Position numbers and translations under genes: made by a program
In this document: piece by piece, positions 1 to 12,900 of the stretch
Layout: the number at the start of each line of letters is the position of its first letter
How positions within the stretch are numbered: the first letter of the stretch is position 1
Assembly (NCBI RefSeq): GCF_011386835.1
Contig: NC_088800.1
Coordinates: forward strand, 80,726,981-80,790,980
DNA from: Chrysemys picta bellii
Taxonomy: Eukaryota; Chordata; Testudines; Emydidae
Direction: 5' to 3'
Length of the DNA stretch: 64,000 nucleotides
The notes under the pieces: generated by a model
The model's input: the letters and a program-made list of their open reading frames with translations, nothing else
Database searches by the model: none
Told to the model about the DNA's origin: nothing

Positions 1-2722
1 TTGGTTGCTATGATTTCCCCCTTCCCCCCTTTTTTTTTTGGTAATGAATTCTTGGGGTGATTTTGCTTTTATTTATTTATATAGAGATATATAGATATAT
101 ATTTCCTCTTCTGTTCATTCATTTTCCAGCCTTGTTTTCTTCCAGGTCTTGTTGCTCTCCACCTTCTCCTCCTGTGTTGCTGTGTGACGTGTCCTTTACT
201 CCGCCTGCTTCGCTACCATCTCATCTCAATCTCAAGCCGTAGACAACTCGATGGTGCAGCCTCTTTCATGAGAAATCAACCTGCTTTTGATTTTGGTTTT
301 TTGGTTTTGTTTTTAATTTTCTTCAGAACTTCACCTGAAAGGGAAGAGACAGTGTTAATTCATGGGTCTCTTATTCCATGCTAAACCGAGTCCGAGAGAG
401 AAGGCTGGGCTGGTGAAAGGGGCACTGTTGGGTTAAAAATCATGTATGCAAAGAAATTCCCCTTACCTGTTTTACTAAAGACTTAGGCCCCAATCCTGCA
501 GACTGCATTGTATGAGTGTACCTCTGCACCTACGTGAGGCTTTAATTAGTCTCTACAAGGGCGCAGGGTTCCATCCTGCAGCTTTCAGGATTGGGGCCTT
601 AGATGGTTAAAATGGAGTGAGCTATTTCTAAAATCTGATTGATTTAAAAGGATCAGACTGTCCTTACTGATGTTGTCTACGTTTTGCACTTTCTTTATCT
701 TTTCCAGTGAATGCAGACCTAGTAAATTCTTGTTTCTAGTTGATTTCACTGTCTGGTTCATATGGTCTAGTTCTGTGCTGCATTGTTTGGATTGCAAACA
801 CAGCAAGAGAATGCTTATGTTCAAGCCATATTTTACTTTATGAAATTTGGTAAAAACTTGTAAAACCCTAACTGACCTCACAATTTCCCTTTTAAGAGAA
901 GAATCGAAAATAATTGTTGGTAACTAAACAACTTGTTTCTCCTGAATTGGCTGCTGTTTGATGATGCATTTGTTTGTTTTTTATTACATATGTTGGAGAT
1001 GAACATGAGCTAAACTCAGATTCCAACGCTCCTAAGCCTTGTGATTAAGAATTTAAGCCCAATTTGGATCCAGATATTGTGACGAGGCCCCATCTTTCCA
1101 GTGCATTGAACTTTTAGCAGGGTTCAAAATCAGGGTCCAAATTTTGCAGCTCGGGCTCCTCTGTTGCATATGCTAGTGATTGGGTGAATCTCTAAAACGG
1201 TTCCTAGACTCAGAAAAAGCCCAAAGATTGATTCTTATCTGAACCTCTTAGTTGTGCAAAATTGTTCTAAAAAATCTCTCCCTACCAGGCCTCTTTGAGA
1301 ATTCCAGTAGTTCCTGTTATGGGGTTGGGCAGAATAACCTTTCATGACATACTAGAGTGCTTCTGATCCCAGCTACAAAAGTGGGCAGTTTTCCCAACCT
1401 AAGAAGGCTTGTGGTGTGGGCTTAGGGAGATGTTTTGGGTTGGTTCCTTGCCCATCCCTTATATATAATGAGTTGTCCCCTCTCAGCAGAGACACCAATG
1501 CTGCTATTAGAGCAAGGGGTGACCAATGTCTTGTATGAGAGGCCCTGCTGCTTAGTACTGCAGTTGGTGATTGGTCGGTGCTGCAGCAAATAACCTCCTT
1601 CCATACAGGATATGCAGAGTGGTTTAGATAAAGAGGACGCCACACCCTTTTGAAATGACAAGTGTGCCATGTTACTACAGTAATAGCTTTTGATGTTTGT
1701 AGACAAGGACAGGAGCATACTCTGATGACCAATGCACTAATCCTACAAAAGTGTACACATGCACTTAATGTATGCATTGTGAATAGTCCTCCTAAAAGTC
1801 TATGTGATTACTCACAGGGCATAGCATTAAGCATGTGGGTGAATCTTTGCAGGGTCAGGGCCCTACCGTTTATATTGGGGCTACCAGAACCTATCCTTTT
1901 TCCTTTGCACTCTGAGAATGCTCCTCTCTACATCTGTAAACGTTCTCAGTGCAACCCTGGTCTACTCGTTGGTTCGTTACAGAGTTGGAGAGTGAAGGGC
2001 CAAACACAGAACCACAGTGCTGAATAGTCTTTGTGGTGCTGAAATGATTGGAGAAGACTCATTGGGAAAAATAGTTATTGCTGGTTTAGAAAATGTTTTT
2101 AATCTTGAAAACAATGTGCTGGGGCAGGAATGTGTGAATTGGGGAGGAGATCATTGAGACCCTGTTGCATTAAATCATGTGCAAACAGAAGGGGGTGGAG
2201 AAGAAGGGCAAACAGACCCTACTAATAATATTAAAAATAACTGTATGGAGGTGGAACATACTCGGAGCTCAGAAGCTGTGAAAGGTCAGACTGTCCATAT
2301 GAAATCTGCTACCTCTGGCTGAGTGTGTACCAGAGACCAGAAGAGCACCTTTTCTGTAGTACATGACCAGCAAAGAGTTCACCCTGACACAAGCAGTTAG
2401 TTCTCCTTGGCTGGAAGTCAAGCATTCTGTAATCTTTTTTCTTATGGCTTCAGAGCCTGCAGGTAAAGTCCTGCCTGTCTAGTTGAGACCTGTTCTTTGT
2501 CCTGAATCCCCCATGTTTTCCAGCATGCAGGGGGAAATTGAACAAAAAGGCACGAATGCACAGGCTTCGAGAGGAGCAGTTTTGCAGAGTTCTGTAGGAT
2601 GTAACCCTTGTTGCCGCTACCTTGGGAGAGCCTCTTGCTATATGGGATTCTGTAGTGACTCACAAAACAATCGCTGCTCTTGCGTTAAACGAGCACCGGT
2701 TTCCTCTTTCTCTTTGTTCCAG
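1..2722 (+). other. MPRIP: MPRIP intron (5' end outside window)
   Basis: This is non-coding sequence upstream of the first recognisable MPRIP exon. It ends in a pyrimidine-rich tract and an AG at 2721-2722. I looked for the preceding exon, which in vertebrate MPRIP encodes the serine-rich linker after the first PH domain, and did not find it, so it probably lies left of the window. Apart from the small inverted-repeat element at 484-601, I see no supported feature. The open frames here are short and have no family resemblance. Confidence 0.75.
484..601. repeat. Short inverted-repeat (MITE-like) element
   Basis: The left end reads taggccccaatcctgcag and the right end is its near-perfect inverse (caggattggggcctta), giving about 118 bp bounded by 14-15 bp terminal inverted repeats. 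No clear target duplication is visible. A MITE or an old foldback repeat fits; the family is not identified. Confidence 0.5.
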
Positions 2723-2864
2723 GCGGTCCCAGGTAATTGAAAAATTTGAGGCATTAGATATAGAGAATGCAGAGCATATGGAAACCAATGCGTCCGCAGG
2801 CCCCTCCCTTTCCAGCGAGACACGTCAGGGCAGGAGCGAGAAGAGGGTTTTCCCCAGGAAACGG
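2723..2864 (+). CDS. MPRIP: MPRIP coding exon: linker before second PH domain
   Basis: The exon starts with the third base of an arginine codon after ttgttccag and ends at the donor cgg|gtaagc, in phase 0. It encodes [20 protein letters not shown] and a basic tail ending FPRKR. This segment is strongly conserved in vertebrate MPRIP and lies between the serine-rich linker and the second PH domain. It is probably unstructured and a phosphorylation region; that is inference. Confidence 0.93.
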
Positions 2865-5800
2865 GTAAGCCTTTCGTTTCTCTCTGAGGTAGGATGAAGG
2901 CACCTGCCTATGTTCTTGGAGGATGTGGTGTTGGCTGGCGGCTCATATTTAGTGCTCTCCCTAGTACAGCTAGGGTTGTCCTTGGCTGCAGGTCCTCACT
3001 GGCAAATCTCTGTGCATGGAGCACAGAATCTAGAGGTCTTGGGAAAGGGGGTGCATGGAGCACAGCGGGCAGGCCTCAAGCACGAGTGAGCAGTGCAGAT
3101 TTGCCACTCACTGCCCAGTCTCCTTGCTTTGCTGGTGGGATCAGAGCAGAAGACAAATCACCTTTCTCTCTCCCTCCCTCCGGGATAGAAAAGGGAGGCA
3201 TCAGATCTGGCATGGAAAAAACACAGCAGATGACATGAAGTATTAATAAAAAGAAATTAACTAATAGAAGTATGTGATCTTGAAAATCCTGTAGCCTAAA
3301 GTGAGTTTAGATGTCCTGGCGCCAGTCTAATGCCTCGGACTCTGTGTCCAGAAGAGCCATGTGCTTCTAGAAGCACATGAAGAAAACTATGGTGTGAGCT
3401 CATTAATTTGAATTGTGGAGTCTAAGAAATGTACACCACTGGGTCTTTGACGTTGTGAGAGATGGGAGTTCCTGTTTTGGGTTAATGTTGTGGTAATCTG
3501 GGCTAATTCTGTTTTCAGGACTTCACCTCTGAAACTGCAGCAGTAGGATCCATCCTGGAAGTCTCAGCTTCCCCTTTGTCTCCACACCGTAGAGCAAAAT
3601 CACTGGATAGAAGGTCCACTGAGTCCTCCATGACGGTGAGCCCAAAAGGTTTTTTCATTCAATACTGGCATGTGGGAATGAAGGCATTGGCACGGTGTTC
3701 TTGGTGTGAATGGAAATGCTACGTCTCTTTCAGATGTTAGCCTTGTGAGAGCTCCTCTGCCATTGCTGTCAACCTCCACGGTGGACTTGGGGCCAATTCA
3801 GATCTGGTGTAAACAGCTGCAATTCCATTGACTCGAACCCAATCTGAATTTGACCCGGAGTATGTTAGAAGCTAGACCTGGAAAAGAGAAATCCTGTAAT
3901 TTATCTAGTCCATCCCCCTGCCAGGGCAGTGGAGAGGCAGAGACCTGGAGGAGGGGTTCGTTTTCCTAAGAGCAAGAGCTGATTTGGAAACTGGCTCCTC
4001 ATGTCTCTATTTGGCAAACAATTTTTCTGTGTAATAGTCAGTTACCTGAGTGTTATGGTTTGCCATACAGGTGCCATGTGCTTAAAGTGACAAATCAACC
4101 CAACCATTACCAGAAAGGAACACTCCCTTCTTCTGTTCTCACATACTGTGTCATTCCCACCTGAGGTGGCTTACTCTACATCAGACCATTTCAGCAGGTT
4201 GCAGGTTAATACAATTTCCTGGGTCCCATTCAGTGCTCCAGAATCCGATCAAATGCAAGTTCACTACTCCCATGCAGTCAGATAACAACCCTTCAGACTT
4301 GGTGTATTAAGAAAAATTAACAAATGAACATGGAAGTGTTCTTAAAAGCGTTACGTTGTGTATTTATGCAAAGTAGACATCAGTGGAAGAAAGCTTGAGA
4401 GGAAAGTTTGGAAACTGAAATCCGTAGCTTCCTTCCACTTGCAACCAACAATGTTAAAGATGGGCAGTAATACACAAAGCTTCCCCAGAACGAAGTTCTG
4501 TTCCTTCTATTTTGCTGTGCAATAACACAACCCCCTTATGTTTAAAGTCGCTTCGCAGGCCTGCATTTCTTGACAACAAAGGTCTTTATTTACCAATGTG
4601 AGTACAGCACAGTTTTAGAAATAATGATTTTTGCAACACAAAATTTCAGTAAGGCTTTGTATTTCTCTGTGATTCAAATGCCAACCAGACTTAAACAAGG
4701 TTAGCAGAACAAAATGAGACAACTTCAAGCAGTGCTTTCCTCCCACCTACTCAGTGTTGTATGCTAGTGGGTGGTATAAATGTGCATGCTGCTCTGTGCA
4801 TAAGACCCCTGACCCATTATAAATAAGTGCTACATGTTTGTCTGCAAACAGCTTTTGTTCGAGCTTTGTGTACAGACACGCACGCCCACCCAGCATGCGC
4901 TCACACACAAAGCATTGCATTTATAGATCAGTTTTTACTGTAGGATTCGTACATCTACAAAAACTCTTTATTTTTATACCGTTAGCACTGTTCCCAAGTT
5001 ACTTAGTATTTGCGCAATTCAAGAAGCGTGACTTTGTGTTAACCATTTAGTTAAGGCAAGGAATTGCATAGTCCAAATAACAGGATATGCACTGTTTCCT
5101 GCACCACTTATCCCTTTATTTTGCAACTCCTGCTGTTAAAGTAACAGAAGTTGAACAATTCTGTTACCAACCTCATTCACTCACTGGTTTATTTCTTCCC
5201 CTCTTTTATAACTTTGTGATTCCAAGTTTCCCCTGAAGACTTGGCTAGTCCTATGGGACTGGGACATTTATTATCAGGCAAGTCTTTCTTCTCAGACACA
5301 GGCTAAGAGTTGCATTCACCCACTTCACCTTTGTTGTCAGGGTTTCTTTGGTTTGTGGCGCATCATTCATGTGTGGATGAGGCACTGGGGTCGAGTCACT
5401 TGGGTCCCTCTTAGGTCCATGTTCCGTCTGTCCCTTTGTCCCCCAGTCTGTGTGCATCCCTCTATTTGACCTGGTCATCATGGGCCTTCTAGTTCCACCA
5501 AGTTGTTAGTTCCAGCGTCTGGCTCTAGTTCTTTGTACAAAGGCACTGACCCCCCTCCCCCCCTCCACATGTCTGTGCATGGCATGCAGCAAACACTGGG
5601 TGCAGTGACCGATTTGCCTAAGGGTATGTCTACCCTGCAGCTGGGAGTGAGCCTCCTAGCCTGGGGAGACAGACGCACATTAGCTCTGCTCAAACTGGCA
5701 TGCTAACCTTTAGCAGCATTATGACACAGGCGGCAGCTCAGGCTGGCTGCGGGAATCAGCCCACCCAACCCCCTGGGTCTGAGCTCGGGTGGCTAACCTG

Positions 5801-8800
5801 AGCTGTTCTGCCCAGGCCACAATACCCATGCTGCTATTTTTAGCATGTGTCTTGCTACCGTGGCTTTTAAATCCTTCGCTTCACTAAGCTTAAAGTAAGA
5901 GCTCTAGTAGACTTCGAAGGTTTGCTAAGCAGGGATCTTACCCTACTTTAATAGAAGATTCTTCCCCAGGGGTGTCATTTGCTATGGTGCAAGGGGGGGG
6001 CAACTGCCGTCCCCCCTAGCCCCAGACTTTTCATAGCTTTGTATGGTCCACCCAACATTGCCGGATATAATATAATCACACACAGCGTTCAGAACTTTGC
6101 CCCTCCCAGAATTTTTCTGTAACGATGACCCTGCCCCTTCCCTTACAATTTTTTTTTCAGCAAGTAAGTATTCGGCCCTTGAAAGTCTGTAACATCTTCA
6201 CTAGTTCTGCTTTCCTTTGCAAAGTGCTTGGTTGGGAACAAATGAACGTGGATCCAAAGTACAGTTTCTTCGTAGCAGTAGCGAGCTCTCCTCAACTCCC
6301 CATGGGTGACCATGAAGCTCTCCTCTCTAGACTGTGGCTCCCCAGGACCACTGGTGGTCTGATCAGAGCATCTCCTCCTCTCACAAGGGAATCCGCTCTT
6401 TCATTAGCTTAACAAATCCTAAAATAAAGATGCTGCAGCTCTCATAGCTTAGTGAGCTTGGTTTCTGGAAGCTCTGGATACTCAACAGTGTCTCTTACCT
6501 GTGCCAAATCCATGCAGCATTCAAGGTGCCTTTTCAACAGGTATTATCTGTTAGGGGCCAGTGGGCGTATCCCACCTGGTCATGCTATTGCAAATGCAGG
6601 GTGGTCTTGGCCATTGGTGAATCTCTTTCCTGTCTCCTCCTTGGATTCTGTAGTGTTTCTGGAGCAGTGTTCGGGTATTATTCCCCTGGGCTCTGTGATG
6701 CTGAACCGAGCACCTTTCCCCTTAAGGACACTCTCACTTGGGACAAACTGGATTTAATAGATTTCTGTTTAGATTTCCTTTCCCCTGTGTTCACGGCTTC
6801 CTTTGCCATTGCCAATAGATTTGTGCTCGTTCATTTAAACCTGGCTTCTCTCCTTCTTCTCCTTCTCCTCCTCCACTCCCAGCTGCTCCTCGGACTAGAT
6901 CCTGCTGTGAGGTTTCAAAGCCGCAATGCTTGGCATCTGTCACTTTCATGACAACAGGTTGTGATGTCCTAAAAACAGGATTCTAGCTTGCCTGCAGGCT
7001 GAAGCTGAAGGAGGAGCTGCTCAGCGAGGGAGGGAGAATATTTCCACCACCTACATTAATATGCAATAAACAGGATGCGAAATAAGAAACTTTCAGCTCA
7101 CCCCTGTGTGGAAAAGTCCCCTCTTCAGAGTTAAAGGCTGTTCTTTTAGCCACAGCCTACTGTTAAATCCACTTATAAGGAAATCTGACCAGGGTTCCAT
7201 ATGGGGTTATGAGATGCTGGTACTCCCTTCATACAAACCTCTAGGGTATTTCACAGCCTCGTAAATAGGAACTCGGCCTTATGTTGATACGCACTGTACC
7301 ACGTGATTGCCAGCTGCCAGCCATGCCGGGCAGAGTTTATAAATAGAGGCAAGGAGTGAGGGCAAGGAGGCTTTGTGGATGGGAGACTAATGAAGAGCCA
7401 CAAGGATAAGGTAGGCCCAGGCTTTCTGATTGTGCCAGCAGACTCCAGGGTTTGGTACCTAAGAGCTAATTGGGTGGGGGGCAGGGCCCTTAGAACCTGC
7501 CTTGCTTTGGAGAAAAATCTCCTTCCCCGTCACCTCAGCGAAAGCGGCGGAGTCATGGATGTCGCTCCCCAGGTCTCATGTGCAATGCCTGGAGTTGAGC
7601 AATAATATGGTACTCTGGTATGCACGAGGGAGGCGATGCTCTGCCTCTCCCTGCCCCCATGGGGCATATCAGGGACCGCAGCTGGCACCGCTTTGGTGTG
7701 AAACAATGGAGAAACCCAACAAGATGTTCTGGTTAAATAGGCTGGACTCCATGTTGGTGGCGTCTTCTCTCCCCTCATCCCCCCCCAGTCGTCTTCCTGC
7801 TCCAGTAGCATAGACTAATCATATGGGGTCTGGCCAGCATGAAGCAAAACCTGGATCTTGGGTGACGGGAGGGGGTGGAAGTGGAACTTCTTGAGCAGGT
7901 TTCTGCTGGCTGTGTGCAGCTGCTGTCGGGGAACCTTGCACTTTGCTGAACCTCACCCTTGCCCCCAATCTCTGCCTGCCCAGCCAGCGCAAGGATTAGC
8001 ATAGACACCTCCCCAACCCTCTTTTTACACTTAAATGGCAAAAGTCCAAAGACTCCTTGAGCAGGAGGCACCTGGCTCCTGCTCTTCTAGCCATGGGGGC
8101 TGTTTTCTTGCTTAGGGGAACTTTAGAATCAGAGAAGATCAGGGTTGGAAGAGACCTCAGGAGGTCATCTAGTCCAACCCCCTGCTCAAAGCAGGACCAA
8201 CCCCAACTAAATCATCCCAGCCAGGGCTTTGTCAAGCCGGGCCTTAAAAACTTTATCTGATTGGGTTGCAAACCCTGAAACCAAAGCCTGATTGGACCCC
8301 GCTAGCTGGTCAACAGCCGCGACGATGTTGAGCTTTGCCCAACTAGTCTCCATTTGGAGACCTCCTATCTGCTTGCTTTCCCCCCGAGAGATGAAGAATT
8401 TCCATCTGTCTCACATCTGATGCTCCCGCGCAGGCCAGTTTCCTTGGCTTATTTTTTGCTCTCTGTTTTGATGACTCCTCCCTGCCCAGCCACTGGTGCA
8501 CTCAGTTTTGTACACTTTGGGGGCCTTGGAGGAGAAAGTAGGACAGCTCTGCAGTCACCATTAAAACACCTGGCTAGTCAGTGGCTCCTTGTGCTGCTGT
8601 ATGTCTGAGCAAGTGTGGACCAGAGAATAGCTTCTCCAGCTAGGCATCTTGGGAGCTTGACAGCTTTTCCTTACCTCTCTTCTTACTAGTCTCTCTTTCT
8701 TATGAAGGGGACTCTGTAAGAAATGGCAGCAGGGCACGTGTGTTCCCCTGCAAAATACCTTCTGCGTGACAGTGGCCGCCCAGGTGATACCTAATTGCTG

Positions 8801-9866
8801 AAACATCAAGGCCTTGTTTGCAGAAACCTTTTTCTTCACGTCTAGACAGGTTAAAAAGTCAGCAGCCTTGCCTATGCCAGCGTTCCCCGCTGTTGCTCCC
8901 TCTGGACCTCCCCAGCCTGGGGGGGAATCCCAGTCACCGTGGGGTAGGGGGGCAGAATCCCTCATGGGGGGGGGGGAGATCCCCCCCGGAGCTCCCTAGT
9001 CCCCCGTGGGCCCAAGGGACCCCCAGAGCAGGCAGCAGGGGAACCCTTGCAGCTCCCCAGCCTGGGGGAGAATTCCCCGCATCTCCCCAGCCGCAGCAGC
9101 TCCCAGCCAGTGGGCAGGGGCCGCAGCTCCCAGCCACAGCAGGGCAGGGTGGTGGACCCTCCTCCCTCCCATTTTGGCATGAACATTTTCAGTAAAAGTC
9201 AGGGACAGGTCACGGCTTTTGTGAATTTTTGTTTATTACGCGTGACCTGTCCATGACAAAATCCTAGCCTTAATTATATGGTATAAATCACTGCTGTGGG
9301 ATTTCTCCGTGGTAGAGTTGGAAGCCGGCGCTTCATCTGAATCCTCGAAAAGCTCTAAATGTCTCCTTTTCTTTCCTCTCCTTGCAGCCGGATCTGCTGA
9401 ACTTCAAGAAGGGATGGCTGACGAAGCAATACGAGGATGGGCAGGTAAGTCTAGTGGGACATGCTCTTTCTCAGCCACCGTCTTGGATGCTGTGGTCAGT
9501 CAGCATTCGTATGTAACCACGCATTAGCCCACCTGTAACATGGCATCCCTGGGGAGAGGACTGTCCCTTTTCCTTGTGGCTTGGTGCAGTTGTCTGTCTG
9601 CATTTCTGCACATGGCGTTGTGGCTATACGCAGAATCCAAATAAATGGCCCAGGGGGTGCAGCTGTGTGGCTGCTCATGTGTGGGCAGGATAGATTCTTC
9701 GTTAACGATGAACTCAAAAGGCTTTCAACCCTGACTGCTGACACCCGAACAGTACAGGAAGCTGCATTTCCAGGGCTTCCTACCTTGGTGTAGAACTAAG
9801 AGGGCCTGAACGGATTAATAAGGGAGAAGAGTGCGTGCGTGTGCGTGTGTGTGTGTGTGTCAGTGT

Positions 9867-9929
<63 letters not shown>

Positions 9930-12900
9930 CGGGCTCCTTATATGCTTCATGTGCAGTGCTCAGCATTTATATAGCACTTTCCACCTTCCCACAGTAACAA
10001 ATGCAAGGGTAGATCTGTATTAGCCCTGTTTTACACCTGGGGGAAACCAGATGGAGGCATCTTGGCAGACCGGTGTGCAGGGAGAACTCGGTCAAATCTA
10101 GAGCCTGGCTCAGGCCAGGCAGCCATTGCTATGTGAGCTCTGCCTATCTCCTCACCATCACCATGCGAGCAGGGTCTACCTGGGACAGGACTGGCTGGCA
10201 TTCTGCATCGCAGAGGATTCAGGCCCCTGCATCTGAATGTCATTTAACAGGTTTCTAGGGAGTCGAGGTCAGCGTGGGCTGTAGCATTGGTTCTCTTGGC
10301 CTCATCTCCCTTGTGGCCACAGCCACCTCTTCAGCATCAGTAATCCGGTGCAGAACAGGCACCCTCAGAACCATGGGAACAATGAGAGAGAGCAATTAGA
10401 TGAAATCAAAATGTCTCCATTAAGGCACTAATGGAAGCACCAGCTTCCCACCTCCCTCTCCTTCCCTCCCTGAGGGGTTGTGGTTAAGTGCTCAGCTCCC
10501 ACAGTCTTAAAGGCTGGCAGCTGATACTGGGCTGTGATTGAGCTCATGTTACTATTTATAAATAATCCCCTCCCTTGATTTTCCCCAGGTCTTCCCCCTG
10601 CTTCCCCCCGATCTGTTTGAGGAGGTAGTGCGGGAGGGGGTGAGGTGGACTGCATAAGTTGGGGCTAGGCTACAGATTCTGAAGCTTGGGGAATTGGTGG
10701 GGAGTCCATCCTCTGCTCAAAGTGCCGCTACCATCAGGAGAGCGACTGACTGTAAAAATGACATCATGTTTGTGCCTTGCTTTTCTGCGCACCCAGTGCA
10801 TTTGGTTTAGCAGTGCTCTCTTGCCTGCCACCACTGCAGCTCGGCCTGCTGGGTGAAGATCCAAGCTCTGCCCTGTCTATCAATCCCCAGCACTACAGAC
10901 TGGAATCATAACTTGGTCAGCTCTTTTGGGGGGGGACTACAAATTGAGATAAGAGATTCAGGTTTGGCAGGGTTCAGTTCTCATCAGGAAATGTCTCTTT
11001 CCAGCCAAACAGGGCTGGAAACACAAGTGCATGTAACTGAGAGGCAACACTTACAAGGGAAAGCATAGAACTGTTTGATCTGGTTCTCTTGGATGGGAGA
11101 ACTGAAATCTCCCTGGCAGCAAGTCAAGGCAATTAATATGGTTATTAAACAGTGATTTTTAGCTACAACATTTTGAAGGAAGTGCTAGGATGCGAGTTCT
11201 GAAAGAAACGCCTGTCTGTATCCATCCATTGTCTCTTGTCTCAGAGACCACTGGTCTGACCCAGTATGGCCATTTTTGTGTTACTGTTAGAAGCTGGGAC
11301 TGGATGACACGGGATGGACCACTTGATAAATTGCCCTCTTCTGTTCATTCCCTCCGGAGCACCTGGCATTGGCCACTGTTGGAAGACAGGATACTGGGCT
11401 AGCTGGACCATCGGTCTGACCTAGTATGACCGTTCTCATGTTCTTATGTAAATTGTAAGCTCTTTGGATCAGTCCTTTTGTTCAAGCTTTGTGAAGTATC
11501 TAATGCAGTGGGGCCCATGGTCCATGATGAGGGCTCCTAAGCGGTAAAGTAATATAAATAATAGTAATAGTTCAGTACTTTAAATTGACAAAAACAAGGG
11601 GGAAATATTTGGAAATTATTGTGATTGATTTTTTTTTTTTTTTTGCTCTTAACACAATAGCTGTAATATGAAGGACCCTTGCAAACACAGTGGGTGGGAT
11701 CCAAATAACTGTGATACTAACTACATGCAAAATGCAAGGCCTAGCTACATAGACACACTGCTGCTCTAGCAGGATTGTGGGGGCCTCTGAAACAGACAGG
11801 GAACACCACTGGAGGGGTCACAAACAAACTCTTTAAAGGAAAACACCCAGTTCCTATACACTCCAGAAATAAACAGGAATGTTATCTGTCCAAGTTCATA
11901 AATCATAAAGAACACGTCCTTCCGAGCCTAAGAATGCAGCCATTAAACACGGAGTCTTGTCAGTAAACTGCAAGGGTAGGACTCTGAAGGTCCAAAGGTA
12001 GCATATTTGTGATGACTTTTCTGGTCATGGCCCCGTGTTATCATTGAGTGATGGAGCCTTTGCAGCTCAGACTGTTTGCTCAACAAACGTCCCTGCTCAG
12101 ACAGGAGAGGATCCTATAGATGGAAGTCACATGTTTGACTCACCTCAGCATCCCTTTCCCTCTCATTGATCTTTCTACTGGCTTTCAGCTGGGAGAGCTT
12201 GAGTACCCCCCCAGAGCACAGAGCTGGTAATTGCAGCCTGCCCAGCTGTTTATACAACAAAGCGGATGGTCAACTGGTCTACCTTTACCTTGGTGAGCTG
12301 TGAGGTGATACCGCAGCCGCCTCAGGCGTGGGAAAGGAACAGCTTGTTAAAGGGCCTGCCTTGTTTGTTTCCTAGTGGAAGAAACACTGGTTTGTGCTGA
12401 CGGATCAGAGCCTGAGATACTACAGGGATTCCGTGGCAGAGGAGGTAGGCGTCTCTTTTCTCAGAGTTTAAACCCGATTCATTGCAGAGTCTGACAAAGT
12501 CCCAAATGACTTCAGTGGGCCCGACTCCCAGCATTGCGCCTACAATTCTCCATATGAACACAGCTGTGTCCTGGGTGAGGAGTTCAGGTTCCCGGCTGGA
12601 TTTGTGTTTGTGCCTCGCACGTTAGCTAGAAGATTAGAAAGCCTGGGGGTGCATTGAAGTTAATTGGGTGCTTCCAGCAACAAGAGCATCCGCAGCAGTG
12701 CTCGTTTTCAAGCTCCCAGTCCTTGGGGATTCAGTGAGAGGCAGAGCTTGGTGCAACCCCAGATCAAAGCTACGTCTCTTCCTGAACAGGAGTTTGATCA
12801 CCCTTTAGCCCAACTCTGCAGGTCCCTTGATGGGGCTGAAGCATCCATGTTAATATGTCTCCATGGGTTCTACTGGGTGTCTCGCCATAAGTCCTTGATG

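Larger units (their letters stand above)
3636..9387 (+). other. MPRIP: MPRIP intron with repeats and a possible internal promoter
   Basis: This is a 5.75-kb phase-0 intron. It contains a possible TATA/MEF2-type promoter and alternative first exon (7300-7410), an antisense CR1 fragment (8124-8252) and a GC-rich inverted-repeat element (about 8880-9269). The stretch 3780-3860 resembles an old amniote interspersed repeat. I see no other supported features in 3862-7290. Confidence 0.8.
9445..12375 (+). other. MPRIP: MPRIP intron with microsatellite and old repeats
   Basis: This 2.9-kb phase-0 intron contains a compound microsatellite (9831-9927), a MIR-like fragment (about 9955-10050), a CR1-like 3' end (11248-11449) and a second MIR-like piece (11451-11575). 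A poly-T run lies near 11630. I see nothing else supported in it. Confidence 0.8.

Noticed and set aside
1373..1777. Overlapping 98- and 134-codon minus-strand frames
   Set aside because: They are intronic, in different frames over the same DNA, without similarity to known proteins that I can recognise.
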